A stretch of 64,000 bases of DNA, taken from Formicarius rufipectus. Its lineage: Eukaryota > Chordata > Aves > Passeriformes > Formicariidae. A program made the position numbers and the translations under genes. The stretch is taken from positions 27,314 to 91,313 of the forward strand of contig VXAU01003549.1 of the NCBI GenBank assembly GCA_013399695.1, read 5' to 3'. Position 1 is the stretch's first letter. Every line of letters begins with the position of its first letter. The notes below the pieces were generated by a model. The model did no database searches. It was given only the letters and a program-made list of their open reading frames with translations, and was not told the DNA's origin. This document shows, one piece after another, positions 48,734 through 62,162 of this stretch.

Positions 48734-51700
48734 ATTTGTGGAAGCAAAATTTGAAAGCACTCATTCTGCTGTGATGAACAGTTTGTTTCATGTCATCTCT
48801 GACCAGAAAACTTATTGTACTATTGTTTGTTTTGTTTTTCTTTTAGGATAGGCTCCAAATGAATAATATTATGATAGTAGTCTAACTGAAGTGCCTGTAG
48901 AACAGAAAAAGTAAAGAAATGTTGGTGACATTCATATGTCTACTTTTATTTACATTAGCTGCACACCTGTTTTTGTAGTCAGTGGAGGAAAGAGAGGATT
49001 CACTTGTAGAGAACTTCACTGGGGGAAAAGAAAGTGATTGAAGGAAAAATGCAATTAAAAGTAGTATGATGTTAAGTCCATTTCTAGACAAGTGCTATTG
49101 TTCAATTTAAAATGCAATATAAAAAAATTTTTACCACATCCTAAGCAAGCTTTTTGTACTGAGAATTTGCAAAATTAAATTCTTTGACAATGGATTTAAT
49201 TATAAAAATTAAACCATTTTCTTGTAAGATTTATATTCAGTATATTTTTCTACTTAGATAAACATTCTTGTGATATTTAGTCTTATTTATGTCATAGCTT
49301 TTCAAAACATGACTCATTCTGAAAGGTTTCTCAAAAGATAGGAATTGCTCTTCCTTTGGGAAAAAAGAGAACATTGATCATTTTATGAAGATAAAAATGA
49401 TCCTATCTGTTGTGTCCTGGGAAAATGATTTGCAAATTCATCAGAAATGGAAATGATTTTGCTGTCACCCACCTCCTGTTGGCTCCTTCTCATGAGTGTC
49501 CCCCTTGTCTTCCCAGGTTGGGATCTCATTTCACAAGCGAAGAAAGGCAACTGTTCTGTTGTGACTGATCATTCAATAGTCCCTAGTGTATATTTTTGTT
49601 TCTTTCTTAACTTTCCTAACAAAAAACAATCATACAGGTCCAAGGAAACAGGTTAAATGCACAACAGAACTGGCTGAGATGTGGTCTGATGAAACAGATT
49701 TCTGTTGGGAATAGGATTCAAATTGAATTCGAATCTCTTAAAAAAGATCATTTTCCAATTTGACTTTTCTGTTCTAAGAAAAATTAAAATGTTATTTTTT
49801 TTCTCAATATAGAGCATGCTCCCATCTCTTTCTAAGTATAAAGGTTAAAAGAATGTATAATTAATATTCTTAATCAAACATTATTGCAGAGGAGTGAGGT
49901 TACAGGACAGCCCTGTTAACTCTGAGTCCTGCGTTGGCCCTGCTCCTGACCAAGAATTAGAGGAATTGTTCTGTTGCCTCAGCCAGACACAACTGTTCCC
50001 TTCCTCTCCTAATTCTGACTTCTTATCTCTTTTTCTTTCCACTTTATGGGCTACTCCTTCATATTAAACAGGTCAGAGCTCTCTCTGACAGCAAAATACC
50101 TTCTTAGCAGGCCATGAAATTATGTAGGTTTTGGGTTTGCTGTCAGACTTATGTTTGAATCTCTGGGTCTAGTAAAACTGTAAGTGGAAAACAGGTACAG
50201 TTTTGAGTAACTTTTGTCTGCCTTGCAACACTTAAAGATTATTTTATCTGCTGCACAGACTAAAATATTCTCACTTCAAATGGTTTTCACTATTTTGCAC
50301 ATATCCCAAGGAAGCTACTTTTTCAGTCTTGAACTGCTCTCATTCTGTGCCTGTGAGGAGCTATTTACCACACCTTCTTCAAGGTGGGAATTAAGTTTAC
50401 AGCCTCCATTGTCCCAGTATCTCTACAGACATACACTGCATGACCATCCGTTGTTGTGATCAAACACCACAAACATTTGTTTTTATAAATTGTGGGATGC
50501 AGATACCCTTATAATTCAGTACAGGGAGGGTCTTTGGTTTTGGCATTTAATTGGAGAATATTCTATAACTTTGACTTGTTGACTATATAAATTGTCTATT
50601 ATGCCTGCTTTTAAATTACTATTTACTGAAATCAAGGCTTTTAAATTAGAAAACCATATTTGATGAAAGCATTTATGCCAAGGAACCTATGGAAATGTCA
50701 AGTCTTCTCTGCCTGGGGGCTTGTATTTCAGGATTGGGCTCTAGAGTGCTGGTATTTCAGTCCAGTATCTCACTGGCTGCCCTGGGGTGAGCCTGCAGGT
50801 GTGTGCAGGCTTTGGGACAGCCCTCAAGTGCATCATCTGTCAGATCCATCACAGTTCAGTTGTTGGTTGATCTTCTTGGCCCATGTGTTTTTTTTGTCAG
50901 TGCAAACTCACTAGAAACCTTTAGCCTCTAGTCCATTTACTGCTTTGCAGTCTTTTCCCTCTGTACAGGAGCCTGCTTTGCAACCAGCTGAAGACCTTGT
51001 ATTTTATTACTTTAAAATTAATGCTCTCCCAGTCTGATCTCCTATACATTCTTGTTGCAGAACAAGAACAAGCTGTAGTCAGCTGTAGTTGTAGTAGAGG
51101 TCCCTGTACAGTTTCTCATGGCAAGGTTTTTCTACAAAAAAAAAAAAGAGCTTCTCTGCTTTGTTTTGCAGCAGTATTTTACACAGAAATCTGTAGACGA
51201 CTCTGTGTTGATCATGCAGTCTAGTTTTTGTTTTGGTCTCACTACCTGTGGCCTTTCTAAGAATGTTCTTGTTTATATAACCAGAACTTAAAAATTTGGC
51301 ACTGTCTGTCTATTGTTTTCCTACAAGTGGTGTGTTAAAGTGACACAAAAATAGATGTGTATAATAAGGGCATTGATCATCTGATGTTTATAAAGAATGC
51401 TTTCACTACTATAGTTGGTGTAGAATTGCTGTAAAAATTAAATGTTTGATAGAATGAAAGATAAATGCTTACTTTAAAAAGTATATGGTATTAAATACTT
51501 GTCTGAAGTATTATATATAATCTCTGCCTCAGGGTCAAAATCTGATATTCCTGGTAACACTGATTCTGATCTGCCTTTAGAGAAGCTGGGGAATGATGTC
51601 ATGTTAACTATAAGAGAGAACTGTAGAGCATCTTCGAGATAGTAACTGTAAGCAGGAATTACATGTATTAATCTGACACAGTTACATTGTTTTAGGGAAA

Positions 51701-54567
51701 TCTGTCTATTCTGCAGTTTCTAGATGGATGAGAAGGCCAACAAAGCACTCAGTAGACTCTACTGCCTTCTGAATGGTTGCCAATAATTATGTCTCTCATT
51801 TGCAATGATCTACAAGTAATTCAAACTGATGAAAATACGAGATGTGCCAAATGATTTGGCAAAATATCAGGTATCTCTGAACATGGTGGTTCCTGCTGAC
51901 CTGATACATAAAATGCCATAATGTGGTGTGACTGACACTGCATAACATTGAGCAGCATGTAGAAAATTGGAACATGCAGCGTTTTCAAGGCCAAAGTAGT
52001 GAGGAAAAATGCATTTTTGATGGATGCCTACTTTAAAAAAAAATCTTGCTGTTTGTGAGATGTCACTTGGGTCTATTGCAGTATTGGAGGACAGAGAACG
52101 GATTTTATGTCTGAATATGAACCTTGGCTCTGATCAGCTAAAAGATGTTGAAGATATTGGGAAAGGTGGTAAATTATTGTGAAAACAGTTGGATCTATGT
52201 AAGGTCTGTTTTCTTAATAGGGAGAGAGAAGGAAGTGAAATTTCTCTTTATTGACTAAATCTAAAGCTTGAAGAAAAACATAATAATAATAGCTGTTATT
52301 CAAGGCTTGGATTCTCTTCTGAATTCAGAATTTTGTGCTTGAAATTTAAGCATTAAGCTCCAAGCAGTGAGGTTTAAATATCCTCTATTATTTCTTAATA
52401 CTTTGCCCCATGCACTGATCTCCCTGACGTGAGCCAAGCTGCTGTCAGAGCAAGGGGACAAAGGGTGACAGTCTGATCTACAGAGAGATGCATGTGCTGG
52501 CTCTAAAGTAAAGATCATTTGCCAGTTATCCAGAAGCCAAGACTCCCCTGTGAATATAAGCTGATGGAGATGCTTTACCAGCTTGCCAAAATGTCCTGAG
52601 AAATGGTTAATTGTCTCTGTAAAACTAATGGTGAATCTCTTTCACGTTTTCCTTTTTGTTGTGGTTAGAGGAAAGAAAAGGGACAAGGAGAAGCTCCAAA
52701 ACCAGTAAGATCTTAGACTTGGGTTCAGACTGAGAACCTGTGGAAACAGATGGAAATTGTGGACCTAAAGCTTATGAAGTCAGCTTAAAGTTTTAAGACT
52801 GACAGCCTTGTTGCATAAGAACTAAAATGATTCAGTGTAGTATTCATATGCTAAAGCAAATTTAATTTGTGTTTCTAATAACTTTAATTTTTCAGTAGTG
52901 CAGAGAAACACATTTTTTGACGTAGTGGAGGGTTTTTGTAATACTTGGTTTTGTTGAAGCAGAACACCGAGCAAGTTACAAGTGCTTCAGGAGGACTTCA
53001 GGAAGCATTAGTTCAGAGTCACAAGTGTCTTTTCTACACATGTTTTGGGCTACAGTGATTTACATCCCAGTGATATTTGACTTTCATGCTAATTCAGCTG
53101 CCTTTCTTGAGAAGCAAGACTGGAACCAAGCCTCTCTCCAGTGCTCACCTGGCTCTTTCAGTACTTTCATAGATATTCTGCTGAATTTTGTGGGTTACAG
53201 CTTGAGCTCTAAGCACAGAACCAAATGAAAGGGAAAGTGTACCTTGTTCTTATTCCCTAGGAAGGGACTACGATCTACATTTTAGCTCAGCTCAGTGAGA
53301 TTAGACTATTGCACAAGATATTCCTGAGGGGAATGGGAGCAATTGAAAGAGTATAAATGAGATGGAAAGGGATACAGTCATCTACATTAAAAAAAAAAAA
53401 AGCCCCACCTCGACAGTGAGAATAGAGGTGAACTGTGTGGTACCAGTTCACAGGTATTATTCACCTCTCATGGCTCTGATTTGGTACCTGGGCTAGAAAC
53501 ACACAATGGCCATGGTGCAGTCTGAGCCAGGTCACTCAGGTGAGAGCACTTGGGGTTTAGCTAAAGACAGTTTATAATTTTCTGTATTTTTATATAACAG
53601 CAAAGATTTCAGGTGTCTTTGCCACTGTCTTCCATGAGTGCCTTGATCCCATAGGACAACAGCTCTCATAGTAACACCTTTGTTTCTATAAACTTAAAAC
53701 TTTCAAACTGCTTTACAACAATTTGCTGTCAAAGATGGTAAGATCAAAGTCACACTGAGCCTCCTCTTTTTGCATATTTTGTGAGTTGTTTTGATGCACA
53801 GCAGCATGTAGATAGTGGAGAATATGGAGTGAAATAAACAGGGGAAGAAGAATCATATACCTTATGAGCAGTCTTCAGAAATAGAATACTAATATTTGAT
53901 GAAAGCTAATCAGTATTACTGGGAGGTTTTACATGTTTGCTCTCTGCCATTTCTTTCACTATTTTTATCTGATATGTGGTTTTAAACCTGCAGATTTTCA
54001 CAGCCTCTTCCATCTCTCGCCATTGGCCCAAATTTTACCAAGAAGTTACTCATAATTCTGCTGTTCTAGTGTGTCATTTTTAATGAATTATGATTCCCCA
54101 TTTTCTAACCATACTTTCATCTTACTGACTCCAGAACTGTGTTTCTCTATAGACATTGTAACTCTTTGAACTGTAAATTTGAATAGTATTTTTTTTTGCC
54201 TATGGGTTTTTTTTTTTCAATTTGTATGCCTCTAAGCCAATGTTTTTTACTGTGTGTTCATAGAATATCCTGAGGTTTATGTGAAGTGCATATAGGTGGA
54301 TCATGGTGTGTAAAGTTAACTCTGCATGTATTGAAGTCAATGGGGATAACTCTTGGATACCAAATTATCCATCCGCTTGATTTTTTGCAAGATTGAAATT
54401 TAAAATTCCAGAAATTATTTTAAACTTTTATTTTTGTGGCATTTAATGTTGAGTGGGCTGATGTTATTTATTTCTTAGGATGAGTAAGCAGTTAGTTCTA
54501 ATGGCTGAAATGGGTGAGTGAAAGGATAATTTTGTAACCCAGGTAATTTGATGGACTCAAGGGTTTG

Positions 54568-54630
54568 TTTTTTTTTTTCTGTTTTTTTTTTTTTTTTTTC
54601 CCCCCCTTTTTTGCTTTTGTTGTTTTTTAG
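54568..54630 (+). repeat. Long polypyrimidine tract (T runs, C7, T runs)
   Basis: About 60 bases of almost pure pyrimidine: T12, CTG, T19, then seven C, then T6 and more T-rich DNA, ending in ttttttag at 54623-54630. The arrangement mimics a strong splice acceptor, but no exon is recognisable after it. Confidence 0.85.
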
Positions 54631-56249
54631 GGAAATAGAGAACTTCACTTACTACATCTTTATTTTTCTTCTAGCTTGTTTTTTTTTGTCACATCTACAG
54701 TGCAGTTTTCTGTTTGATTGTAAAGAAATAACCATGTTTGGAAACTGCTTGACGGACTCCACCAGGGAACTTGCTCCTCAGGTTTTCAGTCCAGTCAGCA
54801 GGGTTTCAAGTGTCAGCAGTGCCAGAATGCCTGTCAGCTCAGTCTCATTTCTAAGAAGTACTAAGTACTCTAAAGCCTTTTATTCTCTGACATGACTAAA
54901 TGCAGAAATTCAGTTTAGTATGTGATCCATAGCTTTATTAAGTCATTAAGTGGGAAGGCAGCAGCTCTGAGCTACACAGTTCTGGATGGGGCATGTAGGT
55001 AGTGAAAAGTTGCCTCTGATGTCTCACTTTGAGAACTTGCCTGCTGGGGCTGGGGTGAGATCTGCTGCCACTGTGGTGGTGAGTGTTGATGCTACTCTTC
55101 ATTACCTCGAAGGAACAATTATAATAATAATTGCCTCACATCAATTTTACTGTGGGGCAGGGATCATTAATTTGGAAGCCCTTGGTTTAGCTTTACCATG
55201 GACCTTTCCTACTCATTCCTTTAACAGCCTGGTGCAGCTATGTATGGGCTGTGTGCACCCTACCAGGGCAACAGCAGGAGTTGGAAATACAAATGCAGAT
55301 GAAGTATGAAATGCCGAAAGTATGATTGTGTTAGCTTACAAAAATTAAGGCATAATATGTGGTAATCATAGGTGTAAACAAAAGTAATTTATTTTTCAAT
55401 TTGGGCAACATGGAATTTACTACTATTTATTTTCCAGGTTGAAACAACACTGAGGTTAATTTTCTTTCTTTTCAGTTCTCATTAACTCATAGTAATGATG
55501 GATTCCTGCCAAACAATAAACAGTGCCATTCCCAATTGCCTTTGGGCTTTTTTTCTTACAATGTTATAAACAGTGAAGGTAATTTTAGTTTTAATTTTTG
55601 TTTATGCTTAGTGATCTTGGCCAGCCAAAGCCTTATGTCCCATTTAATTCCAAGTCAAGGACTGGGCTCAGTCATGCCTGTGAAAACTTGTCAGTTTTCC
55701 AGCCATTCATGTTCACAGCCAAGGAGCAGGAAAGATGTCTGCAGCTGAATGCAGCTCCTCCCCCGGACTGCCTTTGTCTCTTGATTTAGAGAGCGATCCT
55801 TGTGCAAGATGCTTTGGCTGTGACGTCGTTCGAACTCCAGTGAGGCTTTCTCAATTCCAAGTCGTTATTGCCTATTATATTCTTCCTGCCTCAAGAGCTG
55901 TTCTAATTATATAAAGAGAACTGGCTTTTCATAAAAACAGGTCTACAAATCACAGCATGCATCAACTTGCATAGGAAAAAAACAAGCTTCTGTCACTTGG
56001 TATTAATTTCTACTGTATGCTTTCTGCATGAAAGAGATTCATGGTTTTGATTTCATATAGCTAGAGTCTTTTAATAGTTACGGTTCTATTTTTCCCATTC
56101 ATAGGAATGGATGTGAAATAATCTTGCTGAAATGCCAAAATAGCCATTGTTGGTTTATAGTTCTTTCAGGATTTGTTCTTTGAATGATATATTTTAGTTT
56201 TCTTCAGAGTTTAAAGAATACTTAATTTAGTAGTCTTTTAATAAAGAAA

Positions 56250-56480
56250 AGGACCAAATGGAAAATTTAAGTTGCCATTGAATATCTGTGGAAGAACAGG
56301 CATCTCTGAACAACATATTATTTTAGCTACAATGTTGAAGGGCATTCTTTCCAGCTGGGAAGAATGTTAATGATGCCAATTACCCACTTTATGATAATGA
56401 ATACGGCTGGAATGCAGGATTCTTTTTCTGAGGATGATGTGGCTGCATGAGTGATGTTCCAATAACTTTCAGTAAGATCG
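56250..56480. promoter_or_regulatory. Candidate conserved non-coding element with TEAD/E-box words
   Basis: The block contains cattc/gaatg words typical of TEAD sites (56343, 56362, 56410), an E-box CAGCTG at the centre of a 24-bp palindrome, and homeodomain-like words (taatgatgccaattaccc, tatgataatgaatac). It lacks simple repeats. The combination is suggestive of an enhancer, but motif density alone is weak evidence. Confidence 0.22.
56343..56366. repeat. 24-bp near-perfect palindrome centred on CAGCTG
   Basis: The two half-sites are cattctttccag and ctgggaagaatg. They are reverse complements except for one position pair (56350/56359). The centre is the E-box CCAGCTGG, and both ends carry the TEAD-type word CATTC/GAATG. 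Confidence 0.88.
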
Positions 56481-58813
56481 TATTATAGGGCTGATTTTTA
56501 AACAATGCAACTCATTCCCCTTTGTTCTGTCTTTGCAATGAAAGTGTTAGAAGGTCAGATAGTGTATCCAGTGTTGGGGGAGGGAGGAATCCCTAAATGA
56601 TGAGTATTCACTGAAGTGGCAGGAGACAATAGTGCCAGGAAGGATAATCAGAAGAAGAAGCATTAGTCTGTGGTGTTGGCAGTGATGCTCTTTGTAGCAG
56701 GACTGTGCCAGAAGTTCCCAGGAACTGGGAGGCACATATTCTCCCCCAGGTGACCAAGAGGTTCTAGACTGGATGAATTGTTGTGGCATGACCTCTTCAA
56801 AGGCTACTGTGTTGGTATTGCTGATGTAGCCTCTGAAGTGACTTAACTCCCTGCAACTGTCCTTTGGTGAGGCAGATAAATCAAACTTAATAGTTAGGAG
56901 ACTGCAATGTCATTCCAAGAACAAATTAACAGATCCTGAGACTCCTGACATGGAGAAAAGCTCTGTTGAACAGCACAAAAGTTTTGCTTATGGAAACTGG
57001 TGAGGCTCTGTTGCATTAAAATATACTGCCTTTAAACTTAAAATACAACCTCTTGTGGAACATGGGTTATAGATTTTTTGGTACTGTTCTGCCTGCTGAG
57101 GGGGGAGTACAAACCCCCTGACTGCAGAAAGTGTCAGAGGGTTGGGGAAAGATATGAGTAGACCTTGGTTTCCATGTGGATGAGGAGTTTGAGAGAAGCT
57201 TGAACACGAAATGTAGAGGAAGGAAGTAGTGTATGTCTCAGTGCTATCCTGGTGCTTATGCACACAACACTGCATATCAATTTAGAGAGTATGTTAGCGT
57301 GGGCTGATCAAATTAGAAACAGAAACCCTAGAAATGTACTGTAAAACTTCTGCTTGATTAAACATTGTCTCTTATTCCCCAGCCTGCTTACTGCCAGGAC
57401 AGTGTATTACGACATGAGAGCTTGAAAGCTCCCATGCATTGTTCCTCTGCTGAAAACCTCCCTGACAAATTCTTCCCCCAAGTGAGAGTTCACTAGCAAA
57501 TTCCAGTAATGCTCTGGGTAGTTGTGTGCCATGTAAACTTGTCTCTTAACCCCTGAACTCTGCTGTTTCTAATTTCAGCTGAACAGTGTGACAGGCCAGG
57601 GCTGTGGCTTATGAAACCAGCTGTTCTGTGCTTACACTGCAGCTGTGCTGGGCCATGAGGCACTGCGTCTCATTCCTTTGGTGAAGAAAAAGCTTCTTCA
57701 TGTACTCCAGGCTTGGAATGACAGGATTCATGATGGAGACATGATTTGTGTAGGCTTTCTTGCGTTCTGTGTTTGTTAAAAATGTATGGCACAATTTAAA
57801 GAAATGGTTCAAGCAACAGTACAATGATTCACTTTCAAGCCAATCTCCTTCTGGCTACTGTTTGTCTATTTGCAGCTGAAACTTAGCTCTTAAAAAGAGG
57901 AGATAAAAAAAAGGGGCAGAAATGTTGCTTTTCTGTCCGGATCTGGTTGAGTTACTCCAGTTTCACAGTATTTTTTTACAAATACGTGGTTTCTATTATT
58001 GGCATAGCTTTGCTGATGGAGATACTTGCCAGACCTTTCTGTTTAAAGCACCAGAATTCCATACTTATTATTTAGATTTAATAACTAGAGGGATTGTTCT
58101 ATTTAGGCATCATAACACAATTAAGTTTCACAATTAATTAGCTTTTTTTTTTTTATTCTTGGTAAATTATCTGTAGCTTTATTGCTTTTTATGCAAAGAA
58201 AAGACAGAAGAATTGAATTTTTTTCCTTTCATTTCTACTGGCTCTTGCTGAATTGAATTTAATAAGTAGCTGTATTCTTGTGCAGATCAACTTGTTTCTT
58301 ATTCTAGCTCATGACTCAGCTGTATTTCCAAAGACTGCATTTGGTGCCCGTGCTCCCCCCACCCCCTGGAACTGAAGAATATTTAGAAGGAGAGATCACT
58401 TTTCAAAATACATTTTTAGTTCAGTGTATCTGAATTCTGAGCCTTAATTGGCATGACCAAAATCAAGTCCACAGCACCCAAGCACGCAGAAGTGACTCAC
58501 TCTTAGTTACAATTGCACATACCAAATATGGCCTGTCTAGATGCTATTTAATATGCCAGTTATCAGGCTACTTACTATGTGCTACCTACTGCTGGTGTGA
58601 CAGTCATACTGGCCTCCCTGTTTAAATATGCTGCTGCTCATTTACTTTTATTAGCAAGAGATGTCCAGCTGTTTTCTATCCTGGGCAGAAGTATTTTTTT
58701 GCATGGAGGCAGGCAGTGAAATCTAGATCTAGAACTACTCAAAGAACACTTTGGTGGGATTTTAAATTTTGGGGTTTTTTTGGTTTTATTTCATTTTGGT
58801 TAGGTTTTTTTTT

Positions 58814-58827
58814 GTGTGTGTGTGTGT
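58814..58827 (+). repeat. (GT)7 microsatellite in a G/T-rich block
   Basis: Seven perfect GT units lie inside a 100-base G/T-only stretch (about 58765-58875) with T runs on both sides. Confidence 0.9.
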
Positions 58828-61588
58828 TTTCATTTTTGGAGAGGGGAGTTGTTTTGCCTTTTTTTTTTTTAAATTTTTATTCAAAGTCAGGTGGTTTCAG
58901 CTTTTATTTGTTCAATTTGCAGTCTTGGAGATGAACACTTACAGGCTTAGGAAGAAGATTGTCATTGGTTTCTAGCTCTAATTTCTCCCAGATCTTCATT
59001 GTTATGGTACACACTGTCTGCAGGAGGAAAATTAAAAAACCCCAAACAACAAGCACAAAGCATACAAGAAAACAACAGCCCTGTAGAAACCAAGTACTTG
59101 TTGGTGCATATGTTGTTTGTAGTCTGCTGTGTGTGCTGCATGTTCTCCTGGGTCTCCAGGTGCCTGTTAAGGTTGTGTGTAGTAGAGAGAAAGGAAAGGC
59201 TGTACTGAAGCTGTTTCAGCTTTCCTTCATGTCAGTGACTGAAGAAACAAACTGGACAGCAGGGCACAATGTTGAAATTAGAAAACAATGCAAAAAGGAT
59301 ATTAGTATAAGAGAGAAACACACCAAAATGAAGCTGCTGTGCTGCTCTGTAGTAGGAGCCAATACTCACCTGCAACAGGGGTGTGAGGAGCCAAGGACCT
59401 GAGTCCCGATTCACCTTTGTAGTAGAGAGGAGTTGAGTGATAGTGTGGTTTCTCTCTCCCCTGCTTGCAAATTGTCTCCTTCTGCTTCTTACACATTCAT
59501 TTCTTCTCCTGTAAGCAACTCTGTGTTCTGCTTTCCTTGCCTTCAGTCTCTGCCCCAGCTGGCTGATGTTTTTCTGTAGCAATACTGCAATGCTTATGTT
59601 TGCAAATATGTAGCATGAACCTCTGACATATTCTGTTTTAAAATACAACTATCCCTTAAAATTTTTCATGACTATATTGTGCATTTGAAACCTTGTACCA
59701 GATCAATTACCTCTTTCTTTGTCCATTTAATGGTAACTTTCTTTAAATAATATTCTGTGACATCTTTATTATCCTTTAGTGATGAGGACAGTGAGCACAA
59801 TAATAATTTTAAGCTTCAGTAGGTTAATGGAGTTAGGCTTGTCACCATACATTATAAAAGCAATCAAAAGTGTTTTTAATGAGCTTCAGTTGAGTGTGAA
59901 TCCCAGTTTTATACAGCTCAAACTAGAGTGACCCTTAAAACAGAGGATGTTTTACTGCTTTGGAAACCCACTTGAGGAGAAAATTTCATCTTCTGTCACC
60001 AAAGAGGCAGTTTGACTGTACAGTGAGTCCTGTTTGTGTAGAGAAAATAGAAATGGCATGAGGCAGAGGGATATTTGCAGACATATTTTACTTGGCCACC
60101 TTCTTTCATCTCTCTGTCATGACTGAAAACTATGGCTGAAAGGAAATAAAGTAACTCAACGACTGTTTTTATTTCATAATGAGTCAGATTCCTTGCAGTC
60201 AACTCAGACCAAAGAGAATCTATAAATACTATTAAATAGTAGTGACAATAGACTCTTTCCTAGAGTATTCATAATACCGTAAGAAAAATCCTGCTATTTT
60301 AAATTGTGACAATCTCCTGAGTGAGCTCCTGGTAATTTTGGTTGCTTTACATCCAGTCCCGTTTTGCTCCTTAGGATCATCCTGCAGGAATGGCATTGTT
60401 GCCATGTGTGTCACTATTTAATGCACCTGCTCTGCATTGCAGCTGCCACAGTGCAGGTGTGGAACTTGCAGCTGGGGGAAATGCACAGACCAGTAGTGCC
60501 CCGGGATCTACAGAGGTCAGGTGTTTTAATCTGGTGACTGCCCTAAGGTAATGGACTTGGACCTCTTTATAACCAAGTCTAGGATCATGTCCAAACATAC
60601 CAGACCCTTTTTTCTATTGCAGGATGAGGCATCTTTCTGTTTTTCTAAACTTTATTACTGGACTTGATCATGTCTATACCTTGCCAATCTGCTTTTCTCT
60701 ATGAGGTCAAATAATGATCCAACCTCTCCCCCCACCCCAAAATCTCTCTAACCCAAAATATAAACTTATTCCATCTGTAGAGAGGAAGGAGGGGAAGAGT
60801 TGACTGCTTACTGAAATAACATGCCTTCTCTAGTGGGAAGCAAGGACACTCAGGAGGGGAGGTCATCATCGGGTAGATATTCTTTGATGCTGCTTGCCTC
60901 TGCTCTTAAGGCTGCTGTGTATGTTGTCTGAATAATTTTCTGACCAATTTTTTTTGTTTTGAATCTGGATTTGTAATTATAGCATTGCAGTTGCATACAG
61001 ATGTGGAGATGGTTGAATTGTTATTCTACTGTAATTGGGGTGATAAAGTCACTTTCTTTCAAAGTCTTTTCCTGAGATGGTTATTTTCTGAATAACTTAT
61101 TTTTCCTGAACACTTGCATTACTTGGGTTTCACAAAATGAGGTTTTATAAATGAATTCTATCAAAGTCTTTATGGTATTTGGAATAGAATGACTCAGAAA
61201 ACTTGTGAATAGAGAAAATTATTCAGAAACTCTCTTTATACCTCATTAGGATCATCTCCTTTATAACAGTTCAAATTTTACGTGTACATAGTAGATTTAT
61301 TTTGGTGTCAAATTTCATGTGATTGGTGTAGAGGATGATATATGGGTTTAAAATTCGGGTTTGGGCCATGAGCTCTGGAGCTCCGCAGACTTGTAATGAC
61401 TTAAACTCAGAAATTGGAAGAGATGTCTTTTCTGCATATTTAATTTCTAATTCAATTTGGATGAACATATTTGCTTGTCAATCAGGTCGCTGAAAATTCT
61501 TCAGATCTTACTGCTTACAGTGTTATTCTCTGTTCTGCAGATGCTGATGATCTGTTATCCACATTCCTGCTAACAGCCTTCTCTGCTC

Positions 61589-61605
61589 CACTTTTTTTTT
61601 TTTTT
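61589..61605 (+). repeat. Poly(T) tract
   Basis: An uninterrupted T run of about 15 bases in pyrimidine-rich DNA. No associated retroposon is visible. Confidence 0.8.
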
Positions 61606-62147
61606 CCTTTCTCAAATGCCAGCTACTCTTTCTCTCAAATTTTCCAGTTAATTAATTTAATTAGGTTAAATCATGGTCTTGGAGACAGTGATAGGGAGGA
61701 ACCTTTTCTTGGCAGTTCTTTTTCTCTTGAGCAGTTCCTGTACTTGTTCTTTGCTTGTTCTTCCTGCTTCCCACCACTTGTTTTCACTGGTGCAGCACAT
61801 TAGAACCAGATTCCTGGAAGTCAAAAATCTCTCTTGCCTATTTTAAAACCTCAAGGTATTCACTGTTCAGCTTCACAGAGAGGCCCCACAACTGGTTACT
61901 TTGGCACAACTAGAAGGTGACAGCAAGATAGTGAGTGGACAGGAGCTCAAGGCCAGCAGCAGAGATAGGGGAAAAAAAATACCTGCTACCATTGCTGCTA
62001 AAAAAGAGAAGTCCTTGTGTGTTTGAGATATGCTGCTATTTTCTCAGAACTTCTGAAGGGAAGCATCCCAAAGCTTAGTGCTTTTTCACATGTTTTCAGA
62101 GACTTTAGTGCTAAGCACTGCTCCCCCTAATCAGCCAACACCCAAAT

Positions 62148-62162
62148 AAACAAACAAACAAA
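62148..62162 (+). repeat. Short (AAAC)n microsatellite
   Basis: Between three and four AAAC units (aaacaaacaaacaa), preceded by cccaaat. It is the complement type of the GTTT repeat at 13.9 kb. Confidence 0.85.

Noticed and set aside
58959..59648. Opposed frames of 147 (plus) and 138 (minus) codons
   Set aside because: They overlap on opposite strands and neither resembles a known protein. The basic segment of the minus frame is only reported as part of a possible non-coding exon.
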